Assembly: GCF_030549525.1 (NCBI RefSeq)
Contig: NZ_CP130831.1
Coordinates: 2,815,501 to 2,879,500, forward strand
From: Stenotrophomonas sp. 704A1
GTDB lineage: Bacteria; Pseudomonadota; Gammaproteobacteria; Xanthomonadales; Xanthomonadaceae
Length of the DNA: 64,000 bases
Direction: 5' to 3'
Below, one piece after another: positions 30,743 through 36,520 of this stretch. Numbering within the stretch: position 1 is the stretch's first letter; every line of letters begins with the position of its first letter. A program made the translations under genes and the position numbers. The notes beneath the pieces were generated by a model. That model had not been told where the DNA came from, searched no databases, and worked only from the letters and a program-made list of their open reading frames with translations.

Positions 30743-31282
30743 CTAGTACTTCTTAAAGATCTGCTCCGTGCAGTTCTCGTGGATCACAGTGCATGCCCCT
30801 GGCTGATCGTTCTGGCAGATTCCCTGCGCCATTTCCCCCGCACGCTCGAGCGTTGGGCCGGTACCAATTCCAGACCTGCCATTCCCTGTGCGGCCGCTGG
30901 GCACGACCCAAGACATACATTGATTAAAGTAAGTAACGCTTACCTTGCAGTCTCGTGCTCCGCTACCTGCACACTTTGCCATGGCATCGCGCTCAGCAGC
31001 CTTCTTCGAAAGCTGGCCGGTTGAAACACCGGCGTCTGACGTAGTCGGGGATACAGCGACGCCGCCCCAAGTTCTTATCCATTCACCCAAAGGTCTCGGG
31101 GGCGGCGTCGGGCTCTGCTGCGAAACTCCGCCCCCTGCACCTGGAATCGGGGCGCAGCCTTGCACACCCTGGCCCCCGATAGGATACGAGCCGGGGGGAC
31201 AGCCGCCTTCCGCGTAGGCGACATGTATCCCCAGAAAAGCGAATCCAAGAGTGCAAAGGCGTATGGACCGCAAACCAATCAT
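30743..31282 (-). CDS. DUF4189 family exported protein D
   Basis: A 179-residue protein with signal peptide (LCTLGFAFLGIHVAYA) followed by EGGCPPGSYPIGGQGVQGCA, GEWIRTWGGVAVSPTTSDAG, CKVSVTYFNQCMSWVVPSG, GIGTGPTLERAGEMAQGIC and the C-terminal CTEQIFKKY. Its start lies 37 bases downstream of the stop of virB6 fragment II. The 5' half (31003-31205) has a near-identical partner in the broken copy at 33561-33838, indicating a recent duplication. Confidence 0.9.
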   Translation of the reverse strand: MIGLRSIRLCTLGFAFLGIHVAYAEGGCPPGSYPIGGQGVQGCAPIPGAGGGVSQQSPTPPPRPLGEWIRTWGGVAVSPTTSDAGVSTGQLSKKAAERDAMAKCAGSGARDCKVSVTYFNQCMSWVVPSGRTGNGRSGIGTGPTLERAGEMAQGICQNDQPGACTVIHENCTEQIFKKY

Positions 31283-31318
31283 AAGAAACCCTCTTCAAAT
31301 CTCGAGCGGCACGATCAA

Positions 31319-31690
31319 TCAAGTGCCATTGGGTACAGCATTACCTCTTTGGCCAGGAGAGGCGGGCGTAACATCGTTGATCTTTGGCATGGCAACCTGC
31401 CCGGTAGCACTATCGGCCCTGTTCACCGAATGCTGCGGAGGCATGTGCGCACCACCGCCACCACCACCACCCTGCGAACCCGGCGGCTGACCCTGCGGGC
31501 CAGGCGAAGCTGACCCAGCACTACCGCCTATCTGCGAATATGCCATGAAGGTGCTGAAGACACCCCGGAAGAACATCGCGGCCATCGGGGCCCAGTAGCA
31601 CCTGCGTAGTCAGTCATGCCCCGTACCGTAGCGCTATGCGGCATGCCCTCGGTCAGATTGGACACGGACGCACACTCAACTCGGGCACGG
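31319..31690 (-). pseudogene. virB6 fragment II with alternative C-terminal tail
   Basis: From 31585 the frame reads AAMFFRGVFSTFMAYSQIGG, then SPGPQGQPPGSQGGGGGGG, and then a tail (HMPPQHSVNRADSATGQVAM, PKINDVTPASPGQRGNAVPN) different from the intact VirB6 tail, ending in a proper stop at 31319. Bases 31520-31552 are identical over 33 bases to the intact gene (34696-34728) and to fragment IV (33381-33413). Upstream (31586-31690) the homology to virB6 continues with deletions. It is followed after 37 bases by DUF4189 member D. Confidence 0.9.
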
Positions 31691-31855
31691 GCGACGACTA
31701 AACATGCATGCGCGTTACCACCTTCATCGCAGCACCGGTCATCACCACCTGAATTTCTTGTTCAGATCAAAAAGCAGGCACTACGAAAAAGTAGTTCTCA
31801 AAATATCGCCCTTAACATTCGTTGTTCGTGCCTCATCAATCTTGCTCGACAATAT

Positions 31856-32404
31856 TCAGTAGCGATCAAATACGGGCTTCGTACAATCCGCATACACTTC
31901 ATCACAGGCCCCCTGCCGATCATTCTTGCACAACGACCGTGCGGTCTCGAGTGCAGCCTCGGGCGTGGGGCCCGCTCCTATGCCAGACTGCCCTCCTCCC
32001 GAACGACCACTTGGAATTGCCCATGAGACGCACTGATTGAAATATGTCATGTTTATCGAGCAATCACGAGCTCCGCTCATACTGCACTTAGACAGGGCCT
32101 CCTTCTCAGCGGAGCGCTTGGATCTCAATCCAGTTGAAACACCGGCGTCGGAAGTGGCCTTTGAGACGGCGATCGCGCCCCAGGTTCTCACCCATTCTCC
32201 AAGCGGGCGTGCTGGCGCTGGAGCGGAGGGGCTCGCAGAGGTCCCAGCGGCACCAGGAATCGGCGCGCACCCCTGAACACCCTGCCCGCCAATTGGATAC
32301 ATGCCAGGAGGACAATTTCCTTCTGCGAAAGCGGATTGGACACCTCCAACCACCCCAAAGGCAACGAGAAATACTGATCCTGTCAGACTCCACTTCATTG
32401 CCAT
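31856..32404 (-). CDS. DUF4189 family exported protein C
   Basis: A 182-residue protein with signal peptide (SVFLVAFGVVGGVQSAFA) followed by EGNCPPGMYPIGGQGVQGCA, GEWVRTWGAIAVSKATSDAG, CSINMTYFNQCVSWAIPSG, GIGAGPTPEAALETARSLC and the C-terminal CTKPVFDRY. Eight Cys conserved. The start lies 36 bases downstream of the stop of virB6 fragment III. MKWSLTGS at 32398 is an alternative start two codons in. Confidence 0.9.
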   Translation of the reverse strand: MAMKWSLTGSVFLVAFGVVGGVQSAFAEGNCPPGMYPIGGQGVQGCAPIPGAAGTSASPSAPAPARPLGEWVRTWGAIAVSKATSDAGVSTGLRSKRSAEKEALSKCSMSGARDCSINMTYFNQCVSWAIPSGRSGGGQSGIGAGPTPEAALETARSLCKNDRQGACDEVYADCTKPVFDRY

Positions 32405-32439
32405 AGCCTCTTAACAAAAATCAAAATCTCTGCTCAATT

Positions 32440-32545
32440 CTAGCCATTAGCAGTAGGGGCGTTGTCCATCAGACCAGAATTAGCATGCCCGGTCTCATTA
32501 GCTTCCTGAATCTTGGGACTAGCCGCCTGCCCCACATTTCCTCGT
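32440..32545 (-). pseudogene. virB6 fragment III (tail only)
   Basis: The minus strand reads GQAASPKIQEANETGHANSG then LMDNAPTANG and a TAG stop at 32440. This aligns with the end of fragment II (GQVAMPKINDVTPASPGQRG) and with the intact end (VQSGQRGNAPTMNA), so it is a short relic of a virB6 3' end with its own diverged tail. It sits exactly where the module pattern predicts, 36 bases upstream of DUF4189 member C. Confidence 0.72.
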
Positions 32546-32571
32546 CGCTCTTTGGATCACCGAAGGCTGCT

Positions 32572-33099
32572 CTAGAACTTTCTGAAAACGGGCAAGGAAC
32601 ATTCGGAATAGACTACGTTGCACTTGCCCCCTCCCGTGTCCTTGCAATGCTCGATTGCGTTTCCGGCCACAGTCTCTGCATCAACCGCAGTATCCAGCGA
32701 GCCCTGTCCCTTCCCTGAGGATGGCACCGCAAATGCAACGCACTGGTTGTAGTACGCTACAGAAGACTTGCAGTCCTTTGCACCTTCGGCCGCGCACTTC
32801 GTGATGGCCGCAGCTACTGCTCGCCGTTCGCTCGATTCATTGGAAGATGTGCCGACGAGACTTGAAGTAGGCGACTCGGCTACAGCCCCCCATCGCGTCA
32901 ACCATTCGCCAAGTGGCTGAGGCGGCGCAGAAACTGCGGGGCCGGGAGCACCGTTACTCGCCCCGGGTATTGGGGCGCAGCCTTGAACGCCCTGCCCACC
33001 GATAGGATACGCCCCTGGAGGGCACCCTCCTTCTGCGAAGGCTGGCCCCATGCAAAGAATCAGCGCAATAAGTACTGTCGAGCTAACGAATCTATGCAT
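32572..33099 (-). CDS. DUF4189 family exported protein B
   Basis: A 175-residue protein with signal peptide (SSTVLIALILCMGPAFA) followed by EGGCPPGAYPIGGQGVQGCA, GEWLTRWGAVAESPTSSLVG, ITKCAAEGAKDCKSSVAYYN, QCVAFAVPSSGKGQGSLDTA and the C-terminal CSLPVFRKF. ATG 33099 is preceded by GGAGGG at 4 bases and is preferred over 33153. With member A it forms a distinct subtype (TRWGAV, NQCVAFxVPxSGKGxGS, TAVD). Its start lies 66 bases after the stop of virB6 fragment IV. Confidence 0.9.
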   Translation of the reverse strand: MHRFVSSTVLIALILCMGPAFAEGGCPPGAYPIGGQGVQGCAPIPGASNGAPGPAVSAPPQPLGEWLTRWGAVAESPTSSLVGTSSNESSERRAVAAAITKCAAEGAKDCKSSVAYYNQCVAFAVPSSGKGQGSLDTAVDAETVAGNAIEHCKDTGGGKCNVVYSECSLPVFRKF

Positions 33100-33164
33100 G
33101 GCACCCTCCAACTTCCACGGAGCTAAAAAATCATTTCGCATCGTACACTCCAAATTCCGGGGGA

Positions 33165-33560
33165 CTATGAGTTCCCTGCCCCAGCATTTCCACCCAACAT
33201 TTCCACGTTACCCAGTTTGAACCTGAGATTCTGATGCACTTGCGAACTGAGGCATTGTGTCCCGAACAGGAACCTGACTTGAGCTCTGGAATTGGCAGGA
33301 ACAGAGGGCATAAAGAATCCTCCGCCCGAATCTGACGAACCCGGAGGCTGACCACTCGGGCTTGGCGACGTCGGCACGGCACTACCGCCTATCTGCGAAT
33401 ATGCCATGAAGGTGCTGAAGGCACCTCTGAAGAACATCGCGGCCATCGGGGCGCGGTAGAACCTGCGTAGCTAGAATGAAGTTATGCCCCGTACCGCAGT
33501 GTCATGCGGCATGCCTTCGGTCGGATTGGACGCGGCCGCACACTCAGCGCGGGCACGGGC
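33165..33560 (-). pseudogene. virB6 fragment IV with alternative C-terminal tail
   Basis: From 33446 the frame reads AAMFFRGAFSTFMAYSQIGG, SPSPSGQPPGSSDSGGGFFM, and then a tail unrelated to the other VirB6 tails, ending with LGGNAGAGNS and a TAG at 33165. Bases 33381-33413 are identical to 34696-34728 and 31520-31552. Upstream (33447-33560) homology to virB6 continues and is especially close to fragment II, so fragments II and IV share a recent origin. The fragment is joined directly at 33560/33561 to a broken DUF4189 5' half. Confidence 0.9.
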
Positions 33561-33838
33561 CAGCAACCTTCTTCGAAAGCTGGCCGGTCGAAACTCAGAC
33601 AACTGACGTAGTCGGGGATACAGCGACGCCGCCAGGTTCTTATAAAAAGGTCTCGGGGGGCGGCGACGGGCTCTGCTGCGAAACTCCGCCCCCCTGCGCC
33701 TGGAATCGGGGCGCAGCCTTGCACACCCTAGCCCCCGATGGGGTACATGCCCGGCGGGCAGCCGCCCTGGGCATGTGCAATCTTGGAGCAAATCACTCCA
33801 ACCAGCAGCAACGGGATAGCAAGGATTGCGGGAATCAT
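33561..33838 (-). pseudogene. DUF4189 5' half with internal stop, fused to virB6 fragment IV
   Basis: ATG 33838 opens a signal peptide (AILAIPLLLVGVICSKIAHA), then QGGCPPGMYPIGG followed by a TAG where the other copies have a Gln codon, then GVQGCAPIPGAGG. Downstream reading-frame changes and loss of the 3' half destroy the rest. Bases 33568-33770 are close to 90% identical by eye to 31003-31205 of member D. The 3' half has been replaced by virB6 fragment IV, a recombination junction. Confidence 0.85.
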
Positions 33839-33940
33839 AGTTCCTTCCAGAAGCTACAGTCAGTCAACTGCATTGCGCGGCTGGATTACAGAATGCTGGC
33901 GTTACGCATTGGCTCACATAAACCAACAGCTCATCTGCAA

Positions 33941-34474
33941 CTAGTACTCCCGGAAAACTGGCTCAGAGCACTCGGTATGCGAGATTACGCAACGCCCCCC
34001 GCCCGCATCATTGCAACTTGCCAGTGCATTCTTCTTTGCTGTAGCCAGATCCACCGCCGTATTGACGGAGCCTCTGCCCTTTCCGGAATTCGGCACGGAG
34101 AATGCCACGCACTGATTGTAATAGGTGAGCGATGTCTTGCAGTCCCTGGCACCTTCCGACTCGCAAATGCGCCGCGCCTCGGTCTCGGCAGCAGCCTCGC
34201 TCGTCTTGTTCGCCGACGTACCTATCAGATCGGACGTTGGCGACTGCACCACCGCTCCCCACCTGGTCAACCACTCACCTGAAGGCCTCGGCGGCTGTGG
34301 CACGCCACCCTGGGCCGGCCCTCCACCCGAAGAGCCCCCCGGAATCGGAGCGCAGCCCTGCACACCCTGACCACCGATGGGATAGTAGCCGGATGGACAG
34401 TTCCCTTCAGCGAAAGCCGAAGCTGAAAGTGCAAGAGAAACAAGTGAAACCGCCAGTACAGAGATCCGCCTCAT
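33941..34474 (-). CDS. DUF4189 family exported protein A, directly downstream of intact virB6
   Basis: A 177-residue protein with signal peptide (ISVLAVSLVSLALSASAFA) followed by EGNCPSGYYPIGGQGVQGCA, GEWLTRWGAVVQSPTSDLIG, CKTSLTYYNQCVAFSVPNSG, KGRGSVNTAVD and the C-terminal CSEPVFREY. ATG 34474 follows GGAG at 6 bases and is preferred over 34498. It starts 21 bases after the virB6 stop and is therefore the likely last gene of the T4SS operon. With member B it forms a subtype. It may be a periplasmic accessory or recognition partner of VirB6; the function is unproven. Confidence 0.9.
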   Translation of the reverse strand: MRRISVLAVSLVSLALSASAFAEGNCPSGYYPIGGQGVQGCAPIPGGSSGGGPAQGGVPQPPRPSGEWLTRWGAVVQSPTSDLIGTSANKTSEAAAETEARRICESEGARDCKTSLTYYNQCVAFSVPNSGKGRGSVNTAVDLATAKKNALASCNDAGGGRCVISHTECSEPVFREY

Positions 34475-34494
34475 CACGCACTCCATATTCCGAA

Positions 34495-35646
34495 TCAAGC
34501 ATTCATTGTCGGAGCATTACCCCGCTGGCCAGATTGAACCGGCGTGTCAACCGCGTTCTGGAACCTGGGCGTTACGCCTTCAAGTGGCGCTTGTTGACTC
34601 TGGTTGTTTGCAGGGGCAGACGGCTTAAACATACCACCACCACCACCCTGCGAGCCCGGCGGCTGACCCTGCGGGCCAGGCGAGGCCGGGGCAGGACTAC
34701 CGCCTATCTGCGAATATGCCATGAAGGTACCCAGCGTACCCTGGAAGAACATCGCGGCCATTGGGGGCGCAGTCAGGATCAGCGTTGTGAGGATCAATCC
34801 CATGCCACCCTGCTGCAGTGCCATGCTGCTCATGCCTTCGGTCAGGTTGGTGCTCAGCAGCGCGCCCAACGCGGACGCGCCCCAGAACGACGCCGCAACG
34901 CGCGCAACCATTTCCATGGCAATGCCGGTCATTGCCGCCAGCACGGCCATCGAGAACATGGTGCCGATGCCATAGAACAGCCAGCGCTGGAACAGCGATT
35001 TGGTCTGCTCGAAAAGCAGGCACAGAATGAACAGCGGACCGAAGCCAATGAACATGGCCATCGCGACCTGGTACAGCAGCAACATGGCGCCAGCGGTGAC
35101 CGCAGGTCCGCCCGTGCCAAGGCCGATGAACCACATCGCACGCGTCTTGGCGCTGTCCAGCGTGACGTCGCCTGCCACATCCAGCACGCTCACCGACGTC
35201 AGCGCCAACTGCATGTAGCCCAGGTTGCGGTCGATCAGTTCTTCGGCCGTGTCGTCCTTGCCGGTCACCACATAGGTGATCTCGTCCTGGACGTCTTGGG
35301 TCAGGAAGGACTGCAGATCCTTGCCGAACATCGCCATGGACGTGGCCACGGTCACGATGAGCGCCGCGCGCGCCATGTCAGTGGCCAGCGCCGCCATCGA
35401 ATCGCGGCTGCGCCCGGTCACGATACGGAAGCCCTGGATCAGCACCCACAGCGTCATCAGAACCAGCGCGATCGAGCCCACCCAGGTCATCATGCGACCG
35501 AGCACGCCTTCGCCGAAGTTTGCGATTTCCTCTCGCAGGTACTCCAGGATCAGCTTGAAGAACACGAAGTCGCCCACTGAGGCGAACAGCGTTCCGTGCA
35601 GCAGATCCCCGATTACCATGCCCTGCATCATTCCCTGACTCATCAC
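34495..35646 (-). CDS. virB6: VirB6, polytopic inner-membrane component of the X-T4SS
   Basis: A 383-residue membrane protein with hydrophobic segments including WVGSIALVLMTLWVLIQGF, AALIVTVATSMAMF, VTAGAMLLLYQVAMAMFIGF, PLFILCLLFEQTKSLF, YGIGTMFSMAVLAAMTGIAM and GMGLILTTLILTAPPMAAMF. The N-terminus faces the periplasm in known VirB6 proteins. After AYSQIGGS comes a soluble Pro/Gly-rich tail (SPGPQGQPPGSQGGGGGMF, then NNQSQQAPLEGVTPRFQNAV and SGQRGNAPTMNA). In T4SS structures VirB6 forms the base of the stalk in the inner-membrane complex. Four fragments of this gene, three with different tails, lie downstream. Confidence 0.95.
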   Translation of the reverse strand: MMSQGMMQGMVIGDLLHGTLFASVGDFVFFKLILEYLREEIANFGEGVLGRMMTWVGSIALVLMTLWVLIQGFRIVTGRSRDSMAALATDMARAALIVTVATSMAMFGKDLQSFLTQDVQDEITYVVTGKDDTAEELIDRNLGYMQLALTSVSVLDVAGDVTLDSAKTRAMWFIGLGTGGPAVTAGAMLLLYQVAMAMFIGFGPLFILCLLFEQTKSLFQRWLFYGIGTMFSMAVLAAMTGIAMEMVARVAASFWGASALGALLSTNLTEGMSSMALQQGGMGLILTTLILTAPPMAAMFFQGTLGTFMAYSQIGGSPAPASPGPQGQPPGSQGGGGGMFKPSAPANNQSQQAPLEGVTPRFQNAVDTPVQSGQRGNAPTMNA

Positions 35647-35695
35647 ATCACCCGCCCCGTATCGGGGCCCTGCTGGAGTGCGTTACGCACGTAGT

Positions 35696-36520
35696 TCACT
35701 TGGAGAGAGCGGCTTTCAGCGCAGCCGCCTTGACCACGGTGCCAAGCGGGTTGCTCTCGCCCTTCAATGCGCGCTCGGTCAGGTTGCGCTGACGCCCCTC
35801 CAGGGCCCTAATCTGCTGGTCATAGACCTTGATCTTGGTCTCCCATTCCTTGAACGCCTTGTCCATCGCAAGCTGGCTTGCAGTGTTATTGGAGATGTCC
35901 TCCTGCAGCGCGCCCTCGTTACGGAAAGCATTGCGGATCGTGCGCAGCTTGCCCAGCATCTCCTCCATGGCTGGCATCGACTTGGTCACCACGTCCACGG
36001 TTTCGTTGTACTTCTTGTTCTCAAGCACCTGAATGTAGGCACAGATGGAGCGCTGCTGCGCACCGATGTCGCCACCCGGGCTGACGCCCAGCAACGACAT
36101 CAGGCCTTCCTGGCTGACCATCGAGCCACCGCCGCACTTCTCGGCGACGTTCCAGGTCTCGGGAATTCGCGTAAGCACCGGCGTTACGGGCATCAGGGGC
36201 GAGGCGATGATCTGGTACCAGTTCTGCAGCCTGGAAACCCAGTTCTCCACCGTCTTCATATACTGTCCAGCCGTCTCGCTCCAGCGGCCGGCCTCGGTTA
36301 TGTATTCGCCCGCAGACTTGTACTCCTGCAGGAAGTTCATGATCCAGTTGGCCGGGTCATACACGGTCATGGCCTGCGCCTGCTGCGTACCGGTGCTGAA
36401 GCTCATGCCCAGGGTCAACATGGCCGCGAACAGCGGCGCCAAGCGGCGACGACGCGGCGTGCTCTTTCGGGTTTCAATGCCCATGGCAGTTTCCTTTTGC
36501 AGTTCGGTGATGGTTTTCAT
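35696..36520 (-). CDS. virB5: VirB5-like minor pilin/stalk component
   Basis: A 274-residue secreted protein. A basic stretch (RRRRLAPLF) and hydrophobic AAMLTLGMSFSTGTQQAQA form a signal peptide ending near residue 50, followed by a helical region: YDPANWIMNFLQEYKSAGEY, WYQIIASPLMPVTPVLTRIP, KIKVYDQQIRALEGRQRNLT. VirB5 proteins form the tip or stalk of the T4SS. The gene lies between virB4 and virB6, as in Xanthomonas, and overlaps the virB4 stop by 4 bases (ATGA). MGIETRK at 36484 is an alternative start closer to the signal peptide. Confidence 0.88.
   Translation of the reverse strand: MKTITELQKETAMGIETRKSTPRRRRLAPLFAAMLTLGMSFSTGTQQAQAMTVYDPANWIMNFLQEYKSAGEYITEAGRWSETAGQYMKTVENWVSRLQNWYQIIASPLMPVTPVLTRIPETWNVAEKCGGGSMVSQEGLMSLLGVSPGGDIGAQQRSICAYIQVLENKKYNETVDVVTKSMPAMEEMLGKLRTIRNAFRNEGALQEDISNNTASQLAMDKAFKEWETKIKVYDQQIRALEGRQRNLTERALKGESNPLGTVVKAAALKAALSK

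Noticed and set aside
27657..34474. DUF4189 genes as XVIPCD effectors
   Set aside because: They carry signal peptides and no C-terminal XVIPCD or Gln-rich tail, so they are not T4SS substrates by the usual criteria.
34132..35580. Plus-strand frame opposite virB6
   Set aside because: Composition and position mark it as antisense to virB6 and the start of DUF4189-A.
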